A stretch of 64,000 bases of DNA from Thereva unica (taxonomy: Eukaryota > Arthropoda > Insecta > Diptera > Therevidae). How positions within the stretch are numbered: the stretch's first letter is position 1; every line of letters begins with the position of its first letter. Location: assembly GCA_949987705.1 (NCBI GenBank), contig OX465282.1:80712070-80776069 (forward strand). The letters run 5' to 3'. The notes below the pieces were generated by a model that saw only the letters and a list, made by a program, of their open reading frames with translations, made no database searches and had not been told where the DNA came from. Position numbers and translations under genes: made by a program. This document shows, one piece after another, positions 22,839-35,144 of the stretch.

Positions 22839-24263
22839 AAAAGTTGAAATAAATCTACCCTGCGATTTCTTGACGCCATAATTAAGAGAAAAATCGTAGG
22901 AATTCAATGAATGTGTTTTGGATAAAATTGGTCCAGGGCAACAGGTGGTAAAAACTAATAAAAGGAGCAAAAACACGTTTTTTCACGTTTTGGGTACGAA
23001 AAATATGTTGTTTTGGAAAACAAAAAATACTACTTAATAGTGCTTAAAAAGACGAAAATTATGAGTTGTGGACCATTGATATCGGCCAACAGGTTTTTGC
23101 AGAAAAATTCAAAAACCGTTAAAAATTGTCATTTTTTGACATTTAATTATAGGGAGTGTAATTATCGTAGAAGCTTAAATTGTGGCCACTGATGGTGCCT
23201 ACCTACAATAAAAATTTCATGACAAAATAATGGTAACTTTTCGAGTAAATCTCAAAAATGTAAAAACACCTGTTTCACAAAAAAAGGTTGAACAAGGCCC
23301 ACAATGGTCCTAGAAATTTTTTGATTGACAACAACTACAACCCCATTTTCATGAAATGTATGTAAAGTTTGATTTAACACCTTAAAACCCCGTTTGAAAA
23401 CCACCCCTTTTCCAGTTTTTTGAATTAAAAACTTTACTTTTGAGTTTTTTCTTGAAAATCGTTCTTCGACAGTTTTATTAGTTTGTTTTTCACCTATTCT
23501 ACAGGTCCAATTTTATTCGGAACATATTCATAGAATTCTTACGATTTTTCTCTTAATTATAGTTTTGAAAAACCGCAGTTTTTGTTTGCTTTTAAAAAAA
23601 GCTCAAAGAGCTCACGAAGAAAACTTAAAAGAAACGCTTTTTATTCAAAAAAACTGAAAAAAGGGTGGTTTTTAATCGTGTTTTTAAGGTGTTAAATCAA
23701 ACTTTTCATACATTTCATGAAAATGGGGTTGTAGAGCAACTCTTTGGGAATAAATTGGGCTCATCAAAAAAAACTCTAGGACCACTGGTGGCCTTGTTCA
23801 ACCTTTTTTCGTAAAACAGGTGTTTTTACATTTTTGAGATTTACTCAAAAAGTTACCATTATTTTGTCATGAAATTTTTATTGTAGGTAGGCACCATCAG
23901 TGGCCACAATTTAAGCCCTGCCGCAAGATTCTACGATAATTAATTTCCCTATAATTAAATGTTAAAAAATGACAATTTTTAACGGTTTTTGAATTTTTCT
24001 GCAAAAACCTGTTGACCGATATCAATGGTCCAAAACTCATAATTTTCGTCTTTTTAAGCACTATTAAGTAGTATTTTTTGTTTTCCAAAACAACTTTTTT
24101 TTCGTACCCAAAACGTGAAAAAACGCGTTTTCGCTCCTTTTATTAGCTTTTTACCACCTGTTCCCCTGGACCAATTTTATCCAAAACACATTCATTGAAT
24201 TCCTGCGATTTTTCTCTTAATTATAGCGTCAAGAAATCGCAGGGTGGATTTATTTCAACTTTT
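22839..24263. mobile_element. 1.4-kb foldback element inside gag
   Basis: Arms of about 620-660 bp (22839-23460 and 23600-24263) are inverted copies of each other. The outer ends are GTTGAAATAAATC and GATTTATTTCAAC. Shared landmarks in both arms include CCATAATTAAGAGAAAAATC, GGACCAATTTTATCC and TTTGATTTAACACCTTAAAA. The central 140 bp holds a third, diverged copy of the end segment (about 23505-23570). No coding capacity. It interrupts the gypsy gag between 24277 and 22838. Confidence 0.85.
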
Positions 24264-24276
24264 AACTACTTTTTCG

Positions 24277-24681
24277 CTATCTCTCCTGGACTATACATAG
24301 CGCAGAGCAAATTAGGACTAAATCTCGCTCTGAAAAATTATTATTAATAAATTCCAATTTACTTTCATATTGTTTTGATTCTTTATCGAAGTTAAATCCC
24401 GAGAATTTACGTAAATGCGATCGATTTTTCCTACCATCGTCTCGCTCAAAAATTAGGTTATATAAAAGCTTTATTGGTTTAATCTTCATACTACTGATAT
24501 TCGAAGCGATGTTGCTGATTTGACCTAATGTCAAATTTCCTTCGTTTATTTTTGGCTCCATTTTTGCTCCCAAAACTGTTCTCGAATATTGTGCTTCAGT
24601 ATAGTGAGCTGTCAACACTTTTATGTTGAAATTGTAACGTATGCGCGTCTCGCTTATGAATATATTACGGATATTCAACAC
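24277..24681 (-). pseudogene. Ty3/gypsy gag, N-terminal part
   Basis: A minus-strand frame of 134 codons with MEPKINEGNLTLGQISNIAS and then a basic region, ending at a stop next to the foldback. The likely native start is the internal Met at about 24561. It is the 5' neighbour of the gag core at 21902-22838, and the intervening foldback explains the break. Confidence 0.6.
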
Positions 24682-24744
24682 TTATACCGCCACTCACGAA
24701 TCTCACGCACACCAAATAATATCGGCCCCGCTTACGGTATTCCG

Positions 24745-25013
24745 GCTATGAGCCCCCAATTTTGTGGGAATGATTTTAATAATATGTAAAATGATAACGC
24801 GAACAATTTAAAGTTCAAACAAATGTTATTTATTTATTTATTTTACGTTACATTAAAATTGACGAAATTAATACAAAATTACTTCTCGCGGATTTAGTGA
24901 TGCGGTCTTCTAAACGATTGCAGGAGAACTGAACTTTTAGGGGCTTTGTTCAGTTTTTCTTCTTATTATTATTTTGGTGTATGTGCGGGCAAATTTACCA
25001 CAGTTCCTTACTC
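24745..25013 (-). repeat. Gypsy PBS and adjoining LTR candidate
   Basis: On the minus strand TTGGGGGCTCATAGCCGG (about 24746-24763) lies just upstream of gag; TGGGGGCTC starts are typical of tRNA-Pro-type primer sites. The sequence to its right would be the 5' LTR. No second copy of this LTR is in the window, so its length is unknown. Confidence 0.45.
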
Positions 25014-25200
25014 TTGTAGGGGTTTTCCTTTTTCATAAAAGTGCGCGTTCTGACGTTCTTCTGCTTTTAAGACTTCCTCTTGTTTTTAAATGAAACTCAC
25101 TAGCTACTATTTAAACTTTATTCTTCAAATTCGCAGGATGAACCTGCTTCCTTCACAACTGTCTAATAACTAATTTCACAACTTCGAATCTTACTAATAA
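25014..25200. repeat. 187-bp repeat shared with 53946-54129
   Basis: Starts TGTAGGGGTTTTCCTTTTTC and ends CTTCGAATCTTACTAATA. It matches 53946-54129 with only a few differences. At 53946 it adjoins a primer-binding-site-like motif, so it is probably an LTR or LTR fragment of a gypsy family. Confidence 0.75.
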
Positions 25201-25356
25201 TTCTCAAAGCTTTTCTTACATACACATAATCATTCCACACTTGCTTCGCCGTACATGGCTTAAGTCCTTGGCGCAGACACAAGTGAGACAAGTTAATTAA
25301 GGGTAAAGGAGACACACGAGCATCGCCTGATGTTTTTCCTATTTACTATTTATGTA

Positions 25357-26023
25357 CCCAGTAGGAATTCTAGGAAGGCCTTACCGATGGAGCACTGAAA
25401 TAAGTACTCATCTGGTAAGGGGTGCCCCTTATTTTCTTGGTGCTAGATGAGCCCTTACAAACCCCATTACAGGAGAAGGCAGATGGTAAGGTGTAGTCCA
25501 GAATTATACCCAAACAAGTGAGAGTCTGCCCGATGACTCAAGGGAGCTTTCCTGGAGCTTTCATAAATTTTATAGAAAGAAAGAAAACGGGCAATTATAT
25601 TCGTCGACATAAAATGCGACGTTAGCATACTCAATAGCGCGGCTCTCATTCGATACGGAGGACAAGCAGCTTTGGAGAAGTGGAGAATTTAGTTGGGGGA
25701 CTGCTTAAGTAAAGCCACTCTCGGGCTTGGAAAAAAAAGGCATTTGTAAAAGATGAAAAAAAATAAAAGCATTTCGACACCGGATCACATATCCACAGGC
25801 GCCCATGAATATCTCTTTTCGCAATGTTCCATTTGCTGCCTTACTATACCCCTTACAGATGAGCAGTTCTATAAGTACTCTAAGGTAAGTACCATAGTAA
25901 GGCCTTACCCCCTATGACATCGTGTGTAAAAGTAAGCACTTCTGTAAAAGGAAGTGGTAAGGCCTACCCCTTACCAGTAAGTGCTGATTTCAGAACTTCT
26001 GTAAGCTTACTGGTCCTACTGGG
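25357..26023. mobile_element. 667-bp TIR element, TA TSD
   Basis: Ends CCCAGTAGGA (25357) and TCCTACTGGG (to 26023) are flanked by TA on both sides. Pairing continues inward with CTGGTAAGGGG and CCCCTTACCAG. Several more AAGG/CCTTAC stretches are found inside. No transposase. Probably a Tc1/mariner-type MITE. Confidence 0.8.
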
Positions 26024-26311
26024 TACTTCTTCGTACTTCTAATGATGCTTGGGTATTTCCTTTTTACACAATACATTTACATTGACCTCAATTTAACAAG
26101 GCAAGACCCTCTCAACTACAGGCCATGCAGTTGTGTCTGGCACCAATACAACCATAGCTGAGAATGGTCCCAAAATTTGACAGTTGCTGAGAATTTAAAG
26201 GCGCAGAGTACGTTCGGGAGTTTTTTCGTTATACCTAGTTTTGCAGTTAAAAGTGATAAATTATTGAATTTTATTACTTTTAACTGCATGTAGATAAGAT
26301 GTGATTCGTTC
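26024..26311. other. No gene; scrap of LTR-like sequence
   Basis: 26057-26127 carries TTGACCTCAATTTAACAAGG, also found at 56702, and GACCCTCTCAACTACAGGCC, which is the reverse complement of part of 39165-39190. These are broken pieces of the gypsy LTR-like family found at those places. Confidence 0.45.
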
Positions 26312-26622
26312 GTTAGTGATTTAATTAAGAAAAATGAAAAAAAAAAAAAATAGTGATTAAGTGTTTTTTAAGAGTGTTAATTGTATCGTGATAATTTTTT
26401 TATTATCTACATTCGTGGTGTGTTTTCGTGTTCATTGTGCGGTTTCATGTTTTGTGCGGTGATAGAATTAAAATTAGAATTATATATTCAACATTTTTTT
26501 CCTAAATGAACACGAAAACACACCACGAATGTAATAAAAAAATTATCACGATACAATTGACACTCTTAAAAGACACTTAATCACTATTTTTTTTTTTCAT
26601 TCTTCTTAATTAAATCACTGAC
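26312..26622. repeat. Long hairpin, about 120-bp arms
   Basis: Left arm 26312-26436 and right arm 26505-26622 are reverse complements apart from polyA/T length and a few bases. The outer end is GTTAGTGATTTAATTAAGAA and the inner end is GTGTTTTCGTGTTCATT. The loop is about 68 bp. The right arm stops exactly where SRP54 homology begins, so the hairpin marks a rearrangement junction. Confidence 0.9.
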
Positions 26623-27980
<1,358 letters not shown>

Positions 27981-28481
27981 AATTTGTTATTTTATTAATA
28001 AAAATATCTTAAAATCTATGGAGGAACTCTTTCAACTATGCGGAAATTACTTTTACTTTGTTTACCACAACAACTATCGCGAATGTGAACAAACTGGTCC
28101 ACCTTAGGTAATATAGAAAAAGGCGATATTCCACATCACCCCTGAGGTTTCGCCAGAAGATGCGTTAAACCGTTTAATTCATTTAGATGGCCGGTTTCCC
28201 CTGTAGGCCTATGCACCATCTTTTCATCAATGTGCTTTAAGCATGTTGTGCTCACTAATCCGAAGCACATACAGCGGAAAGATTAAAATTCAAATAAAAA
28301 TAGAAAATCTCGACATGTAAGGCACATTGATGAATATCACAAGCTACAAAAAATAAAACTCAACAAATAAAATATATAAATAAAAATATAACGAAAAAGA
28401 TGCAATTAAATAATGTAAAATAAGTAAACAAAATATATATTTCAAACATAACAATCCAATATATTACAGAAAATAAAAGCC
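27981..28481. other. No gene seen
   Basis: AT-rich spacer between the SRP54 copy and the P-like transposase C-terminus. It may contain the 3' end and terminal repeat of the P-like element, but I could not pair it with a matching end. Confidence 0.4.
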
Positions 28482-30129
28482 TCAGGTATGCGCGAATTTG
28501 CCGAGTTGACGATAACTCGCCCCTGGGAGACGGTCCATGTCATTTCTAAACTTGACATGGTTATTTAAAATAATATTCGCGAACCGATTGCAAATTTGAG
28601 CGTCGAGTTGCATGCTCGTGGACCCGCAGGAACATTCGTAGTCGAAATCGATCGCGTCTTCACACCCGCCCACTAAAATACTTTTGATCGCTAATAACGA
28701 AAGCAATTCTTTTTGCTTGACCCTCCCAAAAAATGCTATAGTTAATTTTTCCTGGCGGATAATTTCCTGGAAAACCGCGATAGCATGATTCAAAAGTATC
28801 TTTACCTGCATAGTAGGAATACTTAAACCACCTCTTTGGATGGAATCGAAATAAACATCATTTGCAGTGCCACCCTTTGATTCAAGGATTAGCGCTCTGC
28901 AATAAACGCACGACAGTCGTTTAGATTCCGCGAACATCTAGAATAGCCGAGGCTAAGTAATCGTTTGTGTCGAATATTGATTCAAAATCAGAAATATCGA
29001 TCACTTCGCTATCTTGAGAATTTTTTAGCGCTTTATGATCTACGTCATGAGCAAAAATGTTGTGGATTCTTATTTTCTTCTCAGATTCCAGAAATTCCGA
29101 ATATGAAATTCTGTAACTAGACCCTGATAAAGAACGATATAAGCGAAATCGCCCTTCTAGATCATCCGTCTGAAATTTTCCGAGTAAAACATACGAAACA
29201 CTTAGATTATTAAAAGAATCTTCAACTAAACTAATTAATGTCGTCGTAGTTAAAACGGCTGCTTTATATGTGTCAGAAGCTAACACACCGTTATTATTTT
29301 CGGAAGTGTTCCATATATGGAGCCATTTAATAAAATTGCGTAAAAAATGCACCGAAGCTTCGTTACTATCCGAAATAGGGTTGCACCATTCGTTTCACGT
29401 ACGACTACCTTTAAAAGAACTCTTTACATTAACGACGTTCCACCACTTGCGAATTATTTCACAAAATTCACCCGTTTCTACTGTTTCCAGGCAAGCTTTT
29501 AAAGTTGCTATGGTGGAGTCATGAAAAATGTTGTCGACGTAAGCAACATTTTGTCTTTCCATAGTGTCGGGATTTATTGATTTCCTGTTCAATTTATATG
29601 CTCTCCGAATCTCTAAAGTGGATTCACTGTGATACAAATCCACTAAATCAGAAAATTTGGCATTTTTTATTTCTCCCGTTTCAAAATCTGGATATATGAA
29701 CGAACGCGTAGAATTATTAACGTTAAGCCAATTATTTCTGAAATTCTTAAACAGATGAACAGGATCGAACATTAAGTAAATAACTTCATTTTCGTATTGA
29801 GGGTTTGGATAGTAATTCGCCGTCGACTGTTGTAGTGATCTATACATGGCCTGGTTTGTCCTATTGTTATCAGTGATTATAACAATAACGCGTAGCCCTA
29901 ATACTTTCTGGACATTTTCTACGACTTCTGTGGTCAATGAAACAAGCTGCTGACCAGTGCTCTTTAAAACTGGATCAAGCCGTACAATATCTTTGAAAGG
30001 ACCAAAACACGATTTAATCATAAACGACTGTACCGTCCTAGCCTTTTCAGTCGGCATGTTCTCTGCGAATCCAACTACTTTCCTGGATTTGTACTGCAAC
30101 CCTTGCTCAATATAAATTTCATCTATTAA
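28482..30129 (-). pseudogene. THAP/P-like transposase, catalytic to C-terminal part
   Basis: P-superfamily (THAP9-like) transposase. Reading the minus strand from 30129: LIDEIYIEQGLQYKSRKVVG (first catalytic Asp of the RNase H fold), VIVIITDNNRTNQAMYRSL (second Asp), YLMFDPVHLFKNFRNNWLN (a conserved P-family block), the GTP-binding-insertion region, then after an in-frame TGA at 29395-29397 the frame continues NEWCNPI and on to LLGKFQTDDLEGRFRLYRSL, and after another frameshift (about 28930) a Cys-containing C-terminal region, CVYCRALILESKGG. The gene continues at 30854-31271 and 35421-35801; insertions split it. Confidence 0.88.
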
Positions 30130-30853
30130 GGGGACAGGCCCCTCAATAGGTCTCAAAAACTCCTTTGTTTTTTTTTTTGCTTAATCGATCTGGCAACTAT
30201 TCAAGATTATGTGTGTAAAATTTTAGCTCGAAATTCGAAGTATTACGGGAGTTACACGAAAATTCATTCGGTCGCTCAGAGCTCACTAGTAAGTTTTGAA
30301 CGAAATTACGAAATTTAAAGTGCGTTTTCTCAAAACCATGTTTTTACAATTGGCGGGCAAGATAACTAAAAAAGTAATCAACGGATTTTCTTCAACTAAA
30401 TTTTATTTTATTCAGTATAAAAAACTACTCTATGTGAACTACGGATTTTGAAAAATTCCGATTTTCAATACCTTTTTTATTAACAAATAAATGTAAAAAA
30501 AGTAACTTTTTTTTAAATCATATTTTTTCGACTAAATTTTCGATTTTTGGAATTTCCGTAGTTCACATAGAACAAATAAGTATAACGAAGAAAACAAAAA
30601 AAAAATTTGATTTTAGTTGAAAACAACGGCTGCTATCGTGCCCGCCAATGGACTCCGACCGTGTTGAAACGCTGCCGGAAAACGTCAATAACTCAGCCAT
30701 TTGAAATTTTTCAGATGTAATTTTTTTTGTTAATAAAGTTTAAAGTATGACTAAAACATATCCCAAAATTCGTATGTCTCCGATGTTTCTTTCTGTAAGA
30801 AAAAAAATCAGGAAAAAACGCTTATTTCTCGGACGCTTGAGGGGCCTGTCCCT
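30130..30853. mobile_element. 724-bp non-autonomous element, TTAA TSD
   Basis: TTAA at 30126-30129 and 30854-30857 flanks inverted ends GGGGACAGGCCCCTCAA and TTGAGGGGCCTGTCCCT. TTAA duplication is the signature of the piggyBac superfamily. Inside are nested inverted repeats: CTATGTGAACTACGGATTTT (30430) with CGTAGTTCACATAG (to 30571), and TTGGCGGGCA (30351) with TGCCCGCCAA (to 30649). No transposase. It interrupts the P-like gene exactly at its first catalytic Asp motif. Confidence 0.88.
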
Positions 30854-31271
30854 TTAACAACGCGACATATTTTTCCCGGCTCGAAAGCTTCGTCGCCCTT
30901 TCTTTTAAATAGCTCTCACCGTTTGAGAAACTATTTCTAGTGGGAGTTACATTTAGCGAAGCGGAAATTTGCTGAAGATGACGCGTGCACGGTAAGGACA
31001 AAAAATTCTTCAGCAATTTGTAAGCAGCCGCAGATTGGGTAAAAATTAAAAACGACATAATTAAGGTATCGGATCATATTGCGGCCGCTTATATAACGAT
31101 AATTTCAATTGGTTCTTAATCAATTTAAATTTTCCGTTTCTCTCAGAATCTTGCTCCACCTCAGCAGCTTTATGCAAGTAAAATACTGCTTTATCGATGT
31201 AAAAGTCACTGTTAGCAGATTCTGGAGCTTCCACAAATTTGTATCGCGCAATTAAATTTATTAATTGAGAC
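30854..31271 (-). pseudogene. THAP/P-like transposase, middle part
   Basis: 31061-31271 reads SQLINLIARYKFVEAPESAN, then a helix-rich stretch ending YKRPQYDP. After a small frameshift the frame at 30854-31058 reads LIFTQSAAAYKLLKNFLSLP, then LQQISASLNV, the conserved S-x-x-A-Y-x-x-L-x-x-x-x-x-L-P block that precedes the catalytic domain in P-like transposases. It ends at SSREKYVALL, where the TTAA element begins. Its upstream neighbour is split off by the Transib insertion. Confidence 0.85.
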
Positions 31272-31642
31272 CATAGCACAGTGGGGCCAAATCGAAAAAA
31301 CCCGGACGAAATTCCGAAAATGTTAATAATCGTCTTCAAATTGATGACTCGGGGGTTTTCGGGGTCGCTGATTACGAATCTGAACTCAGAATTGCAAAAT
31401 TCAAGATGGCGGATCCAATATGGCGGACAAGGTTTTCAAATATATGTAGATTCTGCCCAAGATTGGTATATGGCCGTTTTTAGCCGGTAAGACTGCGAAA
31501 TTCATTTTTTATTGAAAGCAAAAAACAGTTGAAGTAGTTTATTGAAATAGTTAACAGGTTTTTAGTTAACACATTATATAAAAATTATTCAGTAAATTCA
31601 ACCATCAAAATAAATATATTTACATGCTGCACGATTCGCAAT

Positions 31643-34600
31643 TCAGTATAAAAAATTTTCGTCATAATCAGATTCAGCGTTTGATACATCTGATTCACTC
31701 GTACTAGTGTCGTTCATTCGAAATTTCTCAGCGATATTTTCATATACAGGTGTAGAAGGAGGTTTAAGCAGCTGTAGTACTTCCTTAGACAAAGATCTTA
31801 ATGGTTTCTTTGGAATCGGTCGACAATTTGAAATAAATGGGTCGCTCATTTCCAAAAATCGTTTAAATATATCTTCCATTGTCTTTTCTCTATAATTTTT
31901 GCGTGCGAATCGTAGCCGAAATTCTCTAAATAATTTATTATATGCCTCCTGTGCTTCTTCAGACAGTTGACCAATTGGCAAAAATGAACTACCGATTATA
32001 TCTTTTCCATGCATTAAAAGCTTATGTACAGCTGTAGGCATATAATACCAACCGTACAGCTGAACATATATACGAGCTGTTTCTGAGGCATATTTTTCAT
32101 AAGCTTCAATATCGATTTCAAAAGCACATGATATTGTTTGTAGTATGACGTAGAAGCGATCAATAAGTTCCTTATCTAAGCCAGTTATTTGTGGTGATAT
32201 TTCGGAATTCTGAAAAAAAGCTCGTGCAGTGTTACCGTCATTTGAACTGCCAGCTCCTCCTGCCTTCGGCATATCGACGGTCAAGTGCAACTGCTTCTTG
32301 AAAGCAAATTGTATTTTTTTTTTAGCCAATTCTACTTTTTTTTTATCTTCTTGATTTTTTTTGCGAACTTGCCAGCGTTTAATATCTAATTTATAAGATA
32401 TATGCAATAAGCATTCGAAGCATCGAATCCAGGCATGGAGAGTTGATAACCCAAATCCTAATGCATCTTCTTTAATTGGCTGTTGTGAAATATGATCCAA
32501 TTTATTAAAATTAGAAATCGGCTCCAGACAAATAAAGCAGCGTTGAGCAGATGTACACTCCATCAGTGAATTGCATACTTTTTGATCAATCATGGTTAAA
32601 CATAATTTAAAATTGACAAGAACTGTTTTCGTGTGATATGAAGAATTATAAGGCTCAAGCTCGTCTATTTGCTTCTGTACATAAGTCGTCGTATCTTTTA
32701 TTAATTGATCGCTTTCCTGGGCGAATTCCATTTTAATAGGTCTACAGAATCTCGGAGAAGATGATCTTCGATTTTGCCAGACAATGATCGTCTCATCTGT
32801 TGAAGGGTTTTTGTAAACCAGTTGCAATGGCACGAAAGCAGTAAAAAAAGACTTTGGTCTGATTTATCAAACTCCAACTCTTGCTTATAAATACTATGGC
32901 CACAACTACCGTCCACACCCCACTTGCCGAACAAAGTCAAACTTTTTAATTGTTCTTCAGATAAACGGCCAATGACATCATTTTGACTTTTGAGGATACG
33001 CTCGACCGTGTGATGAAGCAAGGCCTGTATATTTATTTCTGCACTATCCTTACTTACCATAATTTTCTCGATCGGATAGCATTCTTTTCGGGCTTTGTTC
33101 AATTTTTTAACTGACGGAAACAGTTTCGATGATTTTTCTAAGCATGCATTACGAAGCTGCTGATACTTATTTCGGGAAAAGTTTTGTTCTATATATATAT
33201 AGATACAGCTTCGTCAGGTGTAAAATTTTTCTGCTCAACATCCAGCAACTTCATTGATTTTCTATATTTTATTCCCTTAGTAGGAGAGCCAAGTGCAGTG
33301 TTCTTTACAACATGCGCAGCATCAGTTTTTCCTTCTTCTCGTAAATTCATCTGCGCTGCATAAACAAGCTCTTCCGTTGAAGTACTCTCTCGTAAGAATT
33401 GTACTCTTCTCCGCTTATTCCTATCCGAGATGTTACTGAATGCAGAACGTGGCCTGCCGAGTGCAGCAGACTTTTCTATTGCAGCAGGATTTGTTTGCTC
33501 AACATTTTTTTCTTTTTCGTCATATAGTGGAACAAAAACCTATAAAAGTGTTACATTTATAATCTTCAATTTATAAAATTTCTGCTATTATGAAAAATAT
33601 TATCTATATATATTTTTTTGTTTTGGGGTAAGGATGGTATATTATATAAGATGCATATAATTATTTTTTTTTGATAAATACCTTCAACCATTCATCATTG
33701 GTCTCATAAAATCTTCTTTCTATACGATGACATTCATTGTACCTAATTCTCATTTTAGTGAGCAATGTCCTTAAAACTCCTTTATATTTATCTGTGACAG
33801 TGAATCGTACGGGATGCATTTTCTCTAACATGACTTTCTCGATATTGTAATATATATCTGCAGCGCGTGCATTCAAATTATTTTTTAATTTTTCAAATAT
33901 TTCTTTTCTAGTTAACCCGTTTCTATTTGGCTCATCGAAATCTAAAAGACAATGTTAAGAGAGAGTGAAATGTGATAGAAAAAGAGAAAGAAGGGCAGAA
34001 AGAGATAAACAGGAAGAGGGAAGTGTGAAGAGAGGAAAAGAAAGAAAGAGAGAGGGAGATGTTTGTTTTTAAGGGCTTTTATGCAGTCTAGTATACCACA
34101 GCGACGCATACATTTCCACGAAAAATTCAATTAAAACTATTCGTGCAAAAATGTGCAGCTGAATTTTGGATATTTCATTGGTAATACATTAATCTACAAC
34201 CTGTAATACGAGGCATGTCCAGAAAGTAAGAGTACTAGATTTTTATAGGTTTCAAATAATTTATTTATAAACAACTTTTTACATCGTTACATCAGTACAT
34301 ATGTGAGCTATTTTTCCACGTAGTCACCATCCCTCTCGATGCACGTAGTGAGACGAGGAATCAATTTTTTGATGCCTTGGTCAAAGAACTTTGCCGCCAA
34401 CTGCTTTGCCCATTTGTTTACCTCCCCCTTCACTTCCTCGTCAGTTGAATTTTTTTTCCCACCCATGTGCATCTTCAGGGAGGTGAACAGATGATAATCT
34501 GAAGGCGCCAGGTCAGGGGAATACGCAGGGTGGTTCAAAACGTCCCATCCGAACGACTCCAAAAGTTGTTGCCGAAATCGTCGTTTTGAATTTTTTGGCT

Positions 34601-35144
34601 GAGGGTGATGAGGTGTGACGCCATTGGGAGGATTGTCGTTTGGTTTCAGGGGTATAGTGGGCAACCCAAGTTTAATCCCCTGTAACAATAGAGTGCAGAG
34701 AGATCTCGTTAAAAACTTCAGACGGAGATTTTCCCTTCACAACGAGATAACGGATAACGCTGCGAATTTCGCACTTGGCGGCAGATTTTATCGACATGGA
34801 TCACGAGACACGTTGCTGTAACCACAATTTTAATCATACTGACGCCATCTTGGGCTCGTTCATTCGTGGAGGAGCTAAGCTACACGGCTGTGCTACCATA
34901 ATAGCAAAAAAAAATCATTCTGCCCGTGAGGGCCCTAGTACTCTTACTTTCTGGACATGCCTCGTAGATTTGAAGGCGGAACAATGTGGAACATTTTACT
35001 TTTTTACTTCGAAAGCCCATTTTTTTTTTAATTTTTTAGTTTGAAAATCACATGAACTAATGATTTCACAAAAATTTTCCCTTAAGACAACATAATTCAA
35101 TAAATGGTTATAATATTTTACTTACTTGTAGCAGTTGATTCCAT
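31643..35144 (-). CDS. Transib transposase (RAG1-like), nearly intact
   Basis: DDE transposase related to the RAG1 core. Three exons are proposed: ATG at 35144-35142 to 35126 (donor GTAAGT), 33941-33682, and 33539-31643. Blocks in order: EKVMLEKMHPVRFTVTDKYK, a GRPRSAF region, LFGKWGVDGSCGHS (first catalytic Asp), IIVWQNRRSSSPRFCRPI, CFICL (zinc-type Cys pair), SSNDGNTARAFFQ, VHKLLMHG, then LPIGQLSEEAQEAYNK (catalytic Glu segment, aligned by me with the RAG1 GEEGSEAGNK segment) and FARKNYREKTMEDIFKRFLE. The tail is acidic. Two indels break the frame, one in an (AT)n run near 33195-33205 and one in a T run near 32850; both are at slippage-prone sites and could be sequencing errors. Confidence 0.9.
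33944..34065 (-). other. Long polypyrimidine tract before Transib exon 2
   Basis: The plus strand is almost pure purine (GAAAGAAAGAGAGAGGGAGA and similar), so the minus-strand transcript has about 100 bases rich in pyrimidine directly upstream of the acceptor TTTTAG at 33942. This supports the intron 1 call. Confidence 0.6.
34209..34964 (-). mobile_element. Mariner relic in Transib intron 1, TA TSD
   Basis: Ends CGAGGCATGTCCAGAAAGTA (34209) and its reverse complement (to 34964) pair over about 30 bases and are flanked by TA on both sides. The 756-bp element keeps parts of a minus-strand mariner transposase, with an internal deletion. It lies wholly inside the first intron of the Transib gene, so it is younger than that insertion. 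Confidence 0.93.
34308..34880 (-). pseudogene. Mariner transposase, internally deleted
   Basis: N-terminal segment KSAAKCEIRSVIRYLVVKGK (about 34720-34780) joins directly to the second-Asp region, where TGD is followed by a stop and then TWVAHYTPETKRQS. The frame then shifts to the C-terminal part: LLESFGWDVLNHPAYSPDLA, PSDYHLFTSLKMHMGGKK and LTTCIERDGDYVEK. The D34D-type third Asp (SPDLAPSDYHLF) is visible. Most of the helix-turn-helix and linker is deleted. Not functional. Confidence 0.9.

Noticed and set aside
22839..22879. Met start of the long gag frame
   Set aside because: It falls inside the foldback arm. Native gag starts further upstream at about 24561, and the Met is an accident of the insertion.
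30822..30853. Continuation of the P-like frame into GQAPQASEK
   Set aside because: These residues are encoded by the TTAA element, not by the P-like gene.
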